Below, one piece after another: positions 1 to 10,424 of a DNA stretch of 64,000 nt (position 1 is its first letter; every line of letters begins with the position of its first letter). Where the stretch lies: positions 25,082,968 to 25,146,967 of the forward strand of contig CM072511.1 in assembly GCA_036898135.1 (NCBI GenBank). The letters run 5' to 3'. The notes beneath the pieces were generated by a model that was not told the origin of the DNA, made no database searches, and saw only the letters and a program-made list of their open reading frames with translations. The position numbers and the translations under genes were made by a program. Source of the stretch: Oncomelania hupensis (Eukaryota; Mollusca; Gastropoda; Littorinimorpha; Pomatiopsidae).

Positions 1-224
1 TCTTTCGAATTTATATGAATTCTGTGAGAACTAAGTATTGTAAAAATGTGTGTGTGTGCAAAGAAAATGTTTCTTTGAAAAATGCATTATATCAATGTGA
101 CACTGTGAACGATACATTGCCTAGCAATTTATCAAAAATAGGATAAATTAGCTTGAAATTTGTATTTGATTGGCAAAAGCGTTTCTATCCTCTTCAATTG
201 GTCAGTCCATATGATGCATGATTA
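1..224. other. 5' flank of LINE, no gene seen
   Basis: AT-rich single-copy-looking sequence with a short TG tract near position 50. No coding exon, RNA or repeat could be recognised. It borders the left target-site duplication of the LINE insertion that follows. Confidence 0.4.
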
Positions 225-238
225 TTAACTCTGATCGC
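225..238. repeat. Left target-site duplication of LINE
   Basis: TTAACTCTGATCGC, identical to 7330-7343. An A precedes both copies, so the duplication could be 15 bp, with that base shared with the A-tail. Confidence 0.9.
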
Positions 239-516
239 ACAAGAGTGAGCGAACACCGAGCTGGTCGGACGTGTTTTCGCTAGCTCTCTGTTGATTGCGA
301 CTGACTATGTAATCACTGTATGAGTATTCCGTGTTTGCTAAACCTCTTATCACCGAATGAAACATGTACTTTGTGTAATTATGATTATTGAAGTAGTGTA
401 GGCCTAATCTGAATAAGACCACTGCAATCGTTACAAAAATGAAAGAAGTTTGACAGTAATGTTACCGTTTCCAGTGTTGTGAGATGGTAGTTTTTGCGTG
501 CTAGACTGGTAAACTG

Positions 517-1512
517 ATGGAAATATCGACGTATTTCTCCTCTGCCGGTAAGCGAAAAGAAGTTCCTTCTCCTGGTTCCGCCTCTGATAGTGGCAGTCCA
601 CGATTCCAGCACAGTAATAAAAGACCAAACAGTAATATCAGCGAGTCTTTTGAAGAAGAGGAAACACCAGAATCTAAGATGTCGATTCACGAGGCACTAG
701 AGGCTATACAGCGTAGCATTCTGTTGCTGGCTACAAAAGAAGATAGTCGACAGCTGAGAGAGGAGGTGAGAGGGGACATGGAAAAAATAAGGAATGAGGT
801 GCAGATCGCTAAAGAGAAGATAGAAGAAAGGTGTGAGGTTTTGGAAGCTAGGTGTCACGATCTGGAAGTGAAGATGGATGCTATGGAGAAAGCGAACGAA
901 AAAATGAAGAGAGAAAATGAGGTATTGAAGAATAATCTCATCGCTTCCAAGAACGCAACGAACGCCAAGTTTGAAGAAACCAAAAGTGAATTGAACGATT
1001 TGGAGCAATACGGCCGCCGTTGGAATCTCAGAATCTTCAACATGAACGAGCAGAAAGACGAGAAGCCAGAAGAAACAGCCCGTAACGTGTGCAAGCTTTT
1101 TACGGAGTCCGTCGGCATCAGCGTGAAGCTGAGCGACCTGGAAGCTTGCCACAGAGTCGGTGGTGGTGCTGCTGCTGGCGGAGACGGGAGAAAGCGGTCC
1201 ATCATCGTGCGTTTCAAGGACCGGGCTCAGCGTGACAACATCCTAGCCAACCGAAAGAAGTTAAAAGGTCAGAAGGTGTCTGTGGGTGAGGATCTCACGG
1301 TGGAAAATGCCAGGCTATGCCAAGCTGCATACAAGCATTCAGCCTCGTTGGCTTCTTGGACATCGAACGGCAAGGTGTTTGCCAAAGTCAAGAACGGTAA
1401 GACTGTTCGTATTAAGTATGGAGCTGATGTCAACAAAGTCCTTTCCAGTGCAATGTCTGGAGCGTCCGGCGCTCGAGAGAATGAGACATTGAGGGAAATG
1501 GAAGAGAATTAA
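517..1512 (+). CDS. LINE ORF1 protein (coiled coil, RRM-like, C-terminal domain)
   Basis: 331 codons, intact. This is probably the RNA-binding ORF1 protein that packages LINE RNA into a ribonucleoprotein particle in trimeric form. Residues 1-50 are polar and serine-rich. Residues about 70-165 are a charged heptad-type coiled coil rich in Glu, Lys and Arg. From about residue 168 an RRM-like fold begins (WNLRIFNM), runs through the helix EETARNVCKLF and the CHRVGG stretch, and reaches the strand RSIIVRFKDRAQRDNIL. A C-terminal domain (about 250-310) ends with short basic strands (GKVFAKVKNGKTVRIKYG). This is the general layout of L1 ORF1p (Transposase_22-type). No CCHC knuckle is present. ATG at 517 is the first in-frame start and follows the 278-bp 5' UTR of the element. 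Confidence 0.85.
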   Translation: MEISTYFSSAGKRKEVPSPGSASDSGSPRFQHSNKRPNSNISESFEEEETPESKMSIHEALEAIQRSILLLATKEDSRQLREEVRGDMEKIRNEVQIAKEKIEERCEVLEARCHDLEVKMDAMEKANEKMKRENEVLKNNLIASKNATNAKFEETKSELNDLEQYGRRWNLRIFNMNEQKDEKPEETARNVCKLFTESVGISVKLSDLEACHRVGGGAAAGGDGRKRSIIVRFKDRAQRDNILANRKKLKGQKVSVGEDLTVENARLCQAAYKHSASLASWTSNGKVFAKVKNGKTVRIKYGADVNKVLSSAMSGASGARENETLREMEEN

Positions 1513-1835
1513 TGAACTTGTTGCAATCAGAAAACGACATAGACATAGTTTGATATTTATATATGTGTGTATCAATATGTATAAATATTGCACCAAAGAC
1601 AATTATCACAATGTAATGTGTATATTATTTTATCATTGATAAAATTGATAAAATACTGCACTAAAATATTGCACTAAACGTGATATTGCATAATTTCAAA
1701 ATTTACTCTACTTCTTCATTGTGTTCTGCTTTGGCGCATATGTGTTAATGTATAATTTCACACATGTATATTTGTTTTTCACTCAGTATATGGTAAATAA
1801 CTTCTTAGGAAGGCTGAGTTTCTCTGGTATAATGT

Positions 1836-1995
1836 AATTTGAAGAAGTATAATATACATGTAAGTATAGTATCATCTGAAGAAGTATAATATACATGTAA
1901 GCATAATATAATCTGAAGAAGTATAATATACATGTGCTGTAGGTATAATATAATTTGAAGAAGTATAATACAATATAACCTGAATAAGTATATAA
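1836..1995. repeat. Minisatellite in LINE spacer
   Basis: Four to five imperfect direct copies of a unit of about 40 bp containing TGAAGAAGTATAATATACAT, between ORF1 and ORF2. It belongs to the LINE, not to the flanking genome. Confidence 0.75.
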
Positions 1996-2370
1996 TAAGA
2001 GATCTAATAGATTACACTTGGACTGATGGTTGTGCTAATAGTGATGGGGTATTTATCATGATTGAGGATATTGATCATGATGGAGATAACGATAATGGAC
2101 ATGATAATAGATGCATAAGATTTAATTCATTATTGTTGTGTTTTGTTAAACTTAAATACATTACTCTGTATAAATGTTGCGACTGTCCGGTGTTTTTGAG
2201 TTCAATGGACAGTCATAGACAAAAGAAACCAAACGTATTAACTATATAGGCAGACTTGAGAAGGTCGCACATATGTGAACATGCACAATTAACACTTTGA
2301 CACACTCACTCACACATTCATGTGCACACTCATGAATGCACAAACACATACACTCGCATGCACGCACTCA

Positions 2371-2411
2371 TACACACACACACACACACCCACACACACA
2401 CACACACACAC
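2371..2411. repeat. CA microsatellite in LINE spacer
   Basis: Interrupted (CA)n tract in the non-coding spacer between ORF1 and ORF2. The rest of 1513-3145 is AT-rich and has no reading frame I can support. Confidence 0.85.
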
Positions 2412-3145
2412 ACTTTATACAGGCACGCATGCTTCACACTCATTCACAACCACACACACGCGAATATTATATAACGGCAGCGTAATACGTATAATACTAT
2501 GATTTGTCTATGTATACCCATTGTGTTTCCTCTACAACCTTTACATAAAGGTTGATATATCCTATTCATGTTCTGTTTGTTATATTCCCCCCCCTCCCCC
2601 CGCCTGCGATATATGTATGCAAACAGAGCTTATTCTGTGTTGTTAATTTTCTCCATTCTGTTTTACTACTTATTTATTTATTTATTTTTTTCATTAATTA
2701 TGTATTGATTACCTTGCGCTGTATTGTTTCACGCTATAATTTGAATTTTATTTGTATTTTAGAGGTTTGGTGACATTTGTAGGCTCACCGATGTACCAAA
2801 TTTGTTTTGTCATTGTACATAAAGGAGTGACTGTGTGTGTGAGTGCGTTGAATGTCTTACTTCCCTTACTTGTTTCTCACTTGTTTCTTTTCTCTTGGAT
2901 ATTTATGATCTGCATTATTTTAACTTATACCAAAATTCTGTCTCTCTACACTTGCTTTTTCTATCAACATTTCTTCATGGGACCTAAACATATGTATTTG
3001 TCATCAATTCTGGTTTTAGTCTGCCGATGCTCTCGATGTCAAATAATTTGAAGAAAAGCATGTTACACTATTATTATATATTTATTGTATTATTGCTCTT
3101 TATGTCTCTGGGTTCCTGTAATTTTTTTTCTCAATATAATTTGTT

Positions 3146-5392
3146 ATGTGTGATGGTCTAAAGGTTATGTCCATGAACTGTCAGGGTCTTGCTGATTTTA
3201 AGAAACGTCGTGATGTTTTCCATTACTTAAGATCAAAGGCTTACAACATTTATTTATTGCAGGATACTCACTTTGAAAAAAAATTAGAGAACTATATTAG
3301 AGCTGAGTGGGGTCACACTTGTCATTTTGCTTCTTTTAGTTCCAATGCCCGGGGTGTTGCTGTGCTATTTAATAGCAATTTTGAATTTAAAATTAATAAA
3401 ATGTTTACAAGTCTAGATGGCAATTATATAATTATTTCGGTAAGAATACTGGATAAAGACTTTTTAATCATTAGTTTGTACGGCCCTAACAGAGACGACC
3501 CCGAATTCTATTGTAATTTAAAACAACGTATTCTAGAGTTTAGATATGATCAGATAATACTAGGGGGCGACTGGAATCTAGTGCAAAATTTTTCGTTAGA
3601 CTATTTTAATTATAAACATAACAATAATACCAAAGCACAAGAACAAGTTCATGAATTGATGATAGATTTAGACTTGATAGATGTTTGGAGAGACTTAAAC
3701 CCCGAGTTAAAAAGATTTACGTGGCGAAAAAGTAATCCCTTACAGCAAAGTCGTTTGGATTTTTTCTTAGTCTCTGAATCTCTACTAAATTTTTCGGTCG
3801 ACGCAGACATCCACCCCGGATATAGAACTGACCATTCTATTATTTCTTTATCAGTAAATGTTACTAAGGATGGGAGGAAACGAGGTCTTTGGAAATTTAA
3901 TAGTTCATTGCTTAGAGATAAGAAGTATGTAGAGGAAGTTAATCTAGTCATTAAAAATGTTATAGAAGAATACGCTGCTACTCCCTACTCACCTGAATGT
4001 TCTCTCAATGTTCCCTTTTCTGAACTGCAATTTGTAATAAGTGATCAGCTATTTCTAGATACCCTGTTAATGAAAATTAGAGCTCAGACAATTTCTTATG
4101 CAACAATGAAAAAAAAGACTGATAACGAAAAAGAACTACAATTACTAACGTTAATAGAGACTTTAGAAAAGAAAGATAATCTAAGTGATATGGAAAAATT
4201 GGAACTAGAAAATAGCAAAGCAGACTTAGTTTTGATCAGGGAGAAAAGAATGGAGGGGGTTCTGCTTCGCTCACGGGCTAGGTGGATTACAGAGGGGGAA
4301 AAGGTTACCTCATATTTTTGTTCATTAGAAAAAAGGAACTACATTAATAAAAGGATAACAAAACTGGATAAAAATGGTAGTATTTTATCGGATGAAAAAG
4401 ATATTGCAAATGAAGTCAGAGATTTTTATTCTAAATTATATTCTGTTAGAGAAGTTGAAGAAGTTGAAATTGCTAATATTGTAGATGATCTTCCTACTTT
4501 AAATCAGGAAGAGCAAACATCTTTGGAGGGAGAAATCACCTTAGAGGAGGCCTCTTTTGCTTTAAAGAATATGCCGAACATGAAAAGTCCAGGTAGTGAC
4601 GGGTTTACTGTAGAGTTCTTTAAATTTTTCTGGTGTAGTCTAAGGGATTTTGTAGTTAGGTCACTAAATGAAGGGTTTAGGAAGGGAGAATTATCGTCAA
4701 CACAGAAAGAGGGAGTAATAGTTTGTATACCGAAGGGGGATAGGCCTAAGGAGTTCATAAAAAACTGGAGACCTATTTCCTTATTAAACGTAATATATAA
4801 AATTGCTTCATCGTGCATTGCTAACAGACTTAAGTTAGTGCTACCTTCTATTATTAGTGAAGACCAGACTGGTTTTATGCGGGATAGATATATAGGTGAC
4901 AACATTCGTTTAATTTATGATATTATCGATTATTTACAAATACATAATAAACCTGGCCTTCTTCTTTGCCTAGACTTCGAAAAAGCCTTTGATTCTTTAA
5001 GTTGGAATTTTATGTTTAAAGTGCTAAATGCTTTTGGATGTGGTCCTGACTTCTGTAAATGGATTGCTACCTTCTATTATAACATTAAATCCGCAGTAAC
5101 TGTGAATGGAGATCTAACGCCATGGTTTCATGTGCAGAGGGGCTGTAGACAAGGAGACCCAATTTCATGTTATTTATTTATTATGTGTGTAGAAATTTTG
5201 GCAGTTATGATTAAGCAAAATAAAGAAATAAAAGGGATAAAAATTAATAATAACGAAAGTAAAATTTCGCAATATGCAGATGATACTGAAATAATGTTAG
5301 AAGGAGACGAAAATTCATTTAGACATTCTATAAGTACTATTGAACGTTTTTGGCTCTTTTTCTGGCTTAGTTTTAAATACAGACAAGAGTAG
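3146..5392 (+). CDS. LINE ORF2, endonuclease and reverse transcriptase part
   Basis: First 748 codons of ORF2. Residues about 1-235 form an apurinic/apyrimidinic-type endonuclease, the enzyme that nicks target DNA. Visible motifs are MNCQG, LQDTHF, the GGDWN catalytic block, a TWRK...SRLDFF block and the terminal RTDHS. LQDTHF carries Asp where L1 enzymes usually have Glu. After a charged linker the reverse transcriptase follows: KSPGSDGF at about 485, NWRPISLLN at about 540, CLDFEKAFDS at about 610 (first catalytic Asp), GCRQGDPIS at about 665 and YADD at about 712 (catalytic Asp pair). The frame ends at 5392 only because of a single-base shift in the T-run near 5346-5350; homologous sequence goes on in the next frame. 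The codon use matches ORF1. Confidence 0.9.
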   Translation: MCDGLKVMSMNCQGLADFKKRRDVFHYLRSKAYNIYLLQDTHFEKKLENYIRAEWGHTCHFASFSSNARGVAVLFNSNFEFKINKMFTSLDGNYIIISVRILDKDFLIISLYGPNRDDPEFYCNLKQRILEFRYDQIILGGDWNLVQNFSLDYFNYKHNNNTKAQEQVHELMIDLDLIDVWRDLNPELKRFTWRKSNPLQQSRLDFFLVSESLLNFSVDADIHPGYRTDHSIISLSVNVTKDGRKRGLWKFNSSLLRDKKYVEEVNLVIKNVIEEYAATPYSPECSLNVPFSELQFVISDQLFLDTLLMKIRAQTISYATMKKKTDNEKELQLLTLIETLEKKDNLSDMEKLELENSKADLVLIREKRMEGVLLRSRARWITEGEKVTSYFCSLEKRNYINKRITKLDKNGSILSDEKDIANEVRDFYSKLYSVREVEEVEIANIVDDLPTLNQEEQTSLEGEITLEEASFALKNMPNMKSPGSDGFTVEFFKFFWCSLRDFVVRSLNEGFRKGELSSTQKEGVIVCIPKGDRPKEFIKNWRPISLLNVIYKIASSCIANRLKLVLPSIISEDQTGFMRDRYIGDNIRLIYDIIDYLQIHNKPGLLLCLDFEKAFDSLSWNFMFKVLNAFGCGPDFCKWIATFYYNIKSAVTVNGDLTPWFHVQRGCRQGDPISCYLFIMCVEILAVMIKQNKEIKGIKINNNESKISQYADDTEIMLEGDENSFRHSISTIERFWLFFWLSFKYRQE

Positions 5393-6932
5393 CGCAATCT
5401 GGTTAGGTAGTAATAAGAATTCTCGTATTGTTTACATGCCCCATCTGCGCATGGAATGGAACCCAGATACATTTAAAATACTTGGAATTATTTTTACAAA
5501 TGACTTAAAAGACTGTGTTAAATTAAATTTTGAAGCAAAATTTCTAGAAATTAAGATACTATACAAGATATGGTTAAAACGTCAGTTAACGCCAGTTGGT
5601 CGGGTTGCTGTGCTAAAATCGTTGATCTTGTCGAAGCTTGTGTATCTATGGCTGTTATTGCCTAATCCACCAGACGATATTGTCAATTCTATTCAAAAAA
5701 GTATTTTTACATTTGTTTGGAATAATAAAAATGCTAAGATTTCTAAAAAGTCCTCAATGAAAAGTATCTCTGAAGGAGGTATTGGCATTCCAGATGTACG
5801 CCATTATATGAACGCATTAAAAATAACTTGGATCAGAAAGTTGATGAAGACTAAACATAAATGGAAAATTATAATTGAAATTGTAAATGAAAAGGTATTA
5901 TTAATTAATAAGCTTGGTAACAAATTGTGTATGGAAGAAAATTGTAATCCATTCTGGTATGATGTTCTTAAGGCGTATGAAATTCTGGGAGATAAAATTA
6001 GACTTGACTGTGCTGAGGAAATTTTGTCAGAGCCATTATTTTGTAATAATAATATTTTAGTTGAAGATAAAACAATTTACTTTCCAGACTGGATTGAAAA
6101 AGGTGCATATATAATTGGAAGTTTGTTAAATAACAATGGCAATTTTTTAAGTTTTCAAGTGTTTGTTAACAAATATAATATTACTACTAACTTTTTAGTG
6201 TATTATGGCTGTGTAGAGGCTGTTAAGAGATATGTTCGCCGGTGTGGACTGCAACTAGCTAACGCCGATGTTGCTGATTATAAACATAGTAAATTGTTGA
6301 GACTTATTTGTACATCTCCGAGAGGTGCGAGGATATTATATGATACATTAGTCAAAGATGATGTAAAACCTAACTGTTGTAAAAACTGGGACGGGAGAAT
6401 AGTGCGTACAGTTGAATGGAAAATAATATTTAAGAAAGCACAGGAAATTAGGGAAATCAAATTGAAGTGGCTGCAAATTAGAATAATTCATAGAATAATA
6501 GGAACCAATATAGTATTATCTAACATTGGAGTTGAACAGAGTATTAATTGTACTTTTTGTGAACATGAAAGGGAAAATATACAACACCTTTTCTTTAGGT
6601 GTCCTTTCGTTCAAACTTTTTGGACTGACTTTGAGAGAGCCCTAAATTCTAAGTGTTATAATGCTATTGCTTTCCACTTCAGTGAACATCTCGTAATATT
6701 TGGCTGCGAAATAAATATAAGAACGGACACAATATTAGATTTGTTAATTTTATTATCAAAATCATTCATTTATAAATGCAAAATAGAAAAAAAAACACCA
6801 CTTTACAGGTCCTTTACAGCTGTGCTAAAAAGCCGATACGAAGTAGAAAAATATATGGCTCTTTTACAAATGAGGTATCAAAAATGTGTACAAGAATGGC
6901 ACCCGTACTTACCACTGTTTGACGATATATAA
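5343..6932 (+). CDS. LINE ORF2, C-terminal part (after frameshift)
   Basis: Continuation of ORF2 in the +1 frame, 530 codons counted from a TTG at 5340. It begins with the RT thumb-side sequence (GLVLNTDKSSAIWLG) that normally follows the YADD block, so it is not an independent gene. It then runs through a long basic connector region. Near the end (6550-6625) it has a zinc-binding cluster: CTFC, then H eight residues on and C after four more, the zf-RVT type found at the C-terminus of many LINE ORF2 proteins. It stops at 6932 with the 3' UTR following. The overlap with the previous frame is an artefact of the one-base indel; the ancestral ORF2 would be about 1,260 residues, a usual size for this clade. 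Confidence 0.85.
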   Translation, partial: NVFGSFSGLVLNTDKSSAIWLGSNKNSRIVYMPHLRMEWNPDTFKILGIIFTNDLKDCVKLNFEAKFLEIKILYKIWLKRQLTPVGRVAVLKSLILSKLVYLWLLLPNPPDDIVNSIQKSIFTFVWNNKNAKISKKSSMKSISEGGIGIPDVRHYMNALKITWIRKLMKTKHKWKIIIEIVNEKVLLINKLGNKLCMEENCNPFWYDVLKAYEILGDKIRLDCAEEILSEPLFCNNNILVEDKTIYFPDWIEKGAYIIGSLLNNNGNFLSFQVFVNKYNITTNFLVYYGCVEAVKRYVRRCGLQLANADVADYKHSKLLRLICTSPRGARILYDTLVKDDVKPNCCKNWDGRIVRTVEWKIIFKKAQEIREIKLKWLQIRIIHRIIGTNIVLSNIGVEQSINCTFCEHERENIQHLFFRCPFVQTFWTDFERALNSKCYNAIAFHFSEHLVIFGCEINIRTDTILDLLILLSKSFIYKCKIEKKTPLYRSFTAVLKSRYEVEKYMALLQMRYQKCVQEWHPYLPLFDDI

Positions 6933-7329
6933 GCGCTTATATATATTAGTTTAAATGTATATGTATTTTTCACTGCGTGCTAATCTTGGTTTTGTACATT
7001 TTGTGAAATGATAATGACCCACGGTGTTCTCTCTTTCTAACTCAATCTCTTTCTCTCCCTTTTTCTCCCTCACTTCTCTCTTCCTTCTCCCCACCTTACT
7101 TTCTGTTTTAATTTCTCTAAAATACCAAATATGTATGTAGATATCATTGTGAGAGAAAAAGAAATCCAAAGAGTATAGATTTATACATGAGACATAAAGA
7201 ACTAATAATTTTTTCTTTTTATGTTATAACATTTTCTTCTTATATGTCCATCTTCATTTAACATTTGAAAATGAAAAATATATTATTTGCATGCATGTTT
7301 TGGAGAATAAAAAAGTGTTAAAAAAAAAA
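6933..7329 (+). other. LINE 3' UTR with poly(A) signal and tail
   Basis: AT-rich 3' UTR with a pyrimidine-rich block (7027-7100), AATAAA at 7306-7311 and an A-run at 7320-7329 abutting the target-site duplication. Confidence 0.8.
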
Positions 7330-7343
7330 TTAACTCTGATCGC
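7330..7343. repeat. Right target-site duplication of LINE
   Basis: TTAACTCTGATCGC directly after the A-run, identical to 225-238. It fixes the 3' end of the element. Confidence 0.9.
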
Positions 7344-7479
7344 CGAACTGTGTGTATTTATTCTTGTACTGCATTTTCTGTTTTTGTTTATCGTATAATT
7401 ATGTAAGATCAGTTTTGTTCGTCTTATTATTTCGATGAAGGAGACAATAAAACAAACAAACCAACAACAAACCTCTTTC

Positions 7480-8065
7480 CCCCCATTCCCATGGTTTGCC
7501 GGGGGCGTCTGTATGAATAGTATCCCCACTTTCTAGAAATGTAGTGCTTTAAATTCCCACTGTCGCTGTCTTTCTCCTTTGGTGTTTCTCATTCCTACTC
7601 TGTTCTATCAATCTACTACACGTATCTTCTTCGCTAGACCAGTCATCTACTTTTTTTCTTGAAAACTCTCCCACAACTCCTCATTTGTGTATGAGGTCTG
7701 TTGGGTCAGCTTGGGGATATTGGACGCTGTCTGCTAAATGGTCACTAGGGCTTTCTATGGTATTATTATTTTCCAATGTAGGCATTTTATATGTATGTGT
7801 TTTGTTACTATTTTATAATGATGTTTATATTCTATTTTGATTTTGTAAACCGGGGTTCGATAAATTAGAGGAAAGCCTCAGCGTCCCCTGCATTGGAGGC
7901 CTTTATTGTAAAGTGGCCGGCTGGTGGGGTTGCCTTCAGTGTTACCGTTATGGTTGTTTCAGCATATCTTTTATACGGATCAGGGGTGAATCCTCTATCA
8001 AACAAGTTATGGTTCTGATTTTGTGGTCCTGATTCGGCTCTTTGCAATCCGCTGGACCCTATAAA
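7480..8065 (+). repeat. Dispersed family A retroposon, copy 1
   Basis: About 580 bp matching 9753-10369, 38085-38660 (opposite strand), 48262-50070 and 55422-55998. Shared landmarks are a G-rich start, AAATTCCCACTGTCGCTGTC, GCCTCAGCGTCCCCTGC and the 3' block TCCGCTGGACC. No reading frame is conserved between copies. This copy has lost the terminal ATGTA repeats. Confidence 0.75.
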
Positions 8066-8139
8066 CAATGGATAACTAACTCCCTTCTTATCTTCTTTCT
8101 GAGTGTACTGCATGCTTTTGTGGATTTCCAGAATTGCAT

Positions 8140-8605
8140 GGACATACTTTGAGATAGTCGGGAATCAGAAAGAGCCAATGTCGATCGGTCTGTTGGAAGC
8201 CATTTTGTCAAGAACCGCTGGACGGATTTTTAACAAACTTCAGAAAAGCATTATCGATGTTAGTGGCCTGCCTCCCGTGCTTTCATATTTGGTTCACCGC
8301 AAAGGTCAAGGTCACTGGAGTATACGTGCTGCTAAACAAGTTCTGCTGATTATGTGAAAAACGGCTGAAGCGATTTTGCTGAGTGTTGGTATACAGGTTC
8401 TTGACATCATGGGCCACCCTTCAAAAGCAGTCCGGTTGTCGCTCCCAATTTAACTTTATTTGTTCAAAACACACTGTTGGCCTCATCTCATCAAGAATAA
8501 CTGAATCAAACTCCATCCTTTTCACTTTGCGGGTACTTTAACTACTGCTAGACCTGCTGGGTCATTCGTATGTGTACTTTCTCAAAGGTCAAGTCATTGC
8601 GCATC
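8140..8605 (+). repeat. Dispersed family H repeat, copy 1 (left part)
   Basis: Starts near TAGTCGGGAATCAGAA and contains phrases such as AACCGCTGGACGGATTTT that recur at 53910-54420 and 58515-59000, and in inverse orientation at 31560-31760. It is interrupted by a family B LINE fragment at 8606-9076; its right part resumes at 9077. It is non-coding. Confidence 0.6.
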
Positions 8606-9076
8606 CTATCCTATCCTATCCTATCCTATGCCATAACTCGGAGGTCGTAGGGGCACTAAAGATGATCGTTTAACCAGCGTACTCCATCGTTCTCTGTCCT
8701 CAGCAACCCTCATGGCTTCGCTCAGTGTCAAACCAGTCCATTCTCGAATGTTGTCCTCCCACCTCTTTTTCGGTCTCCCTCTCCTCCTACCTCATTGCAC
8801 TGTGCCTTGCAGGATGGTCTTTGCAAGACCTGATGATCTAGTGACGTGGCCATACCATCGGAGTTTCCGTTTTTTCACCACTGTGAGCAGGTCATCGTGT
8901 TGTCCAATGGCTTGTATGATGGTCTGTCGGACTTCGTCGTTGGTGATGTGTTGGGTATAGGAAATGCCCAGAAGTCTTCGGTAGCACCTCATCTCCATGC
9001 TTTGTATTCTTCGTTGGAGATCTGCTGTGAGGGTCTATGTTTCGCAAGCATATAGGAAGATGGAGATGACAAGGGA
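8606..9076 (-). pseudogene. 5'-truncated LINE (family B) RT C-terminus with (GGATA)n tail
   Basis: On the minus strand this encodes the C-terminal tail of a non-LTR reverse transcriptase polyprotein: a MEMRCYRRLLGIS block, then KRKLRWYGHVTRSSGLAKTI, then GRRRGRPKKRWEDNI-type residues. These are typical of I/Nimb, RTE or jockey-like LINEs. The 3' end, at the left, is a (TATCC)n tract (GGATA on the minus strand). The element sits inside a family H repeat; GCGCATC flanks both ends (8599-8605 and 9077-9083), but the right copy is also normal family B sequence, so the duplication is ambiguous. It is dead: only the last 150 or so codons remain, with interruptions. Confidence 0.8.
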
Positions 9077-9360
9077 GCGCATCACCATTTTCTAAACACT
9101 TTTTGCGCTGTTTTTTAAAAACTGGCTAGTCCTATTTTGATCATTTTTGGCTTGCAGATAGTTTCAATAGTGGGCCTATCATTCCATGTTTTTCCGTTTG
9201 CTTCGTTAAGACCATAACCGTGTTGCAACACCGCCAAGGTTGTTAACACTTTTGAACGTGGGTATTTTTCGGTTACGTGTTAGAGTGTCTGGAACTACAG
9301 TTGAGTGGCTTGTTGTTAATTATGTTGCTTTCCCTTAAGAGGACAAAGTTGTTAGACTAA
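9077..9360 (+). repeat. Family H repeat, copy 1 (right part)
   Basis: Continues the family H sequence after the LINE fragment (CACCATTTTCTAAACACTTTTT, compare 58900-58930) up to about 9220. It then grades into unassigned sequence before the CT tract. Confidence 0.5.
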
Positions 9361-9403
9361 GAAAGACGTTATCTGCTCTCTCTCGCTCTCCCTCTCCCCC
9401 CAC

Positions 9404-9404
9404 G

Positions 9405-9482
<78 letters not shown>
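9404..9482. repeat. (CT)n microsatellite
   Basis: Nearly pure CT dinucleotides followed by TTTC-rich sequence up to 9630. Frames across it encode only low-complexity residues. Confidence 0.95.
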
Positions 9483-9752
9483 ATGGAGAGTTCGCATTAT
9501 TCTTTTCTTTCTTTCTTTTTCATCCTTTTTATTATTTCTTTTTCCTTTTTTCTTTCTTTCTTTCTTTCCTCTCTTTCTTTGTTTCTCTCATTCATCTCTT
9601 TTTCATCTCTTTCTTTCTTTCTCTCTTTGAATGAGAGTATAAACCGATGTGTAGTCTGTACACTCATTTCCATCACACGGACCTTACAACTCTTGTGCGT
9701 TCATTTGGCAATAAAGATGAGAAGGAACAGGAGGATTGTGCTAGTTACAGAA

Positions 9753-10369
9753 CCCCCCCCACCCCCCACCCCGTGGGGGGCACCGGGGGTTTCAGTATAA
9801 ATAGTATCCCCACTTTCTGGAAATTTGGTGCTTTAAATTCCCACTGTCGCTGTCTTTCTCCTTTGTTCTTTCTCATTCCTACTCTGTTCTATCAATCTAC
9901 TATACTATCTTCTTCTTCGCCAGACCAGTCACCTACCATTTTTCTTGAAAACTCTTCGAGAACTAAACTCCTCATTTGTATGTGAGGTCTGTTGGATCAG
10001 CTTGGGAATATTGGACGCTTTCTGCTAGGTGGTCGCTGGGGCTTCCTATGAAGTTATTATTTAGCAATGTAGGCATTTTCTATGTATGTGTTTTGTTGAT
10101 GTTATATAATGATGTTTGTATTCTATTTTGTTTTTGTAATCGGGGGTTCGATAATATAGAATATAGCCTCAGCGTCCCCTGCGTGTGACGTCTTTATTGT
10201 AAAATGACCGGCTGGTGGAGTGCGTTCAGTGTTGCCACTAGGGTTGTTTCGGCAGATCTTTTATGTGGATCAGGAGTGAGTCCTCTTTCAGCCAAGTGGT
10301 GGTCTTGATTTTTTGGTCCTGATTTGTCTCGGAAGAGTCCGCTGGACCTAAAGCAATAACCATGTAATG
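9753..10369 (+). repeat. Family A retroposon, copy 2, with TSD
   Basis: A 617-bp copy ending in TCCGCTGGACC, TAAAGCAATAACC and ATGTA. It is bounded by TAGTTACAGAA (9742-9752) and TAGTTATAGAA (10370-10380), a target-site duplication with one mismatch. This and copy 9 (577 bp) appear to be near full length. Confidence 0.75.
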
Positions 10370-10424
10370 TAGTTATAGAAAATACTCCCATCAAGTACTA
10401 AGTTAATCCCCCTTTCTTCCCCAT

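Larger units (their letters stand above)
239..7329 (+). mobile_element. Full-length L1/Tx1-type LINE insertion
   Basis: A non-LTR retrotransposon of about 7.1 kb with 5' UTR (239-516), ORF1 (517-1512), a long inter-ORF spacer (1513-3145), ORF2 with endonuclease and reverse transcriptase (3146-6932, one frameshift), a 3' UTR with AATAAA at 7306 and an A-run at 7320-7329. It is flanked by the identical 14-bp string TTAACTCTGATCGC at 225-238 and 7330-7343, the target-site duplication expected from target-primed reverse transcription. Both ends, the tail and nearly intact reading frames are present, so this looks like a recent full-length insertion rather than a decayed fragment. The L1/Tx1 assignment comes from the ORF1 coiled-coil/RRM layout and the apurinic-type endonuclease plus RT motifs; the exact clade needs a tree. 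Confidence 0.9.

Noticed and set aside
7865..8113. Frames inside family A copies (for example minus strand 8113-7865 and 10394-10194)
   Set aside because: They differ between copies and are interrupted in most, so family A is treated as non-coding.
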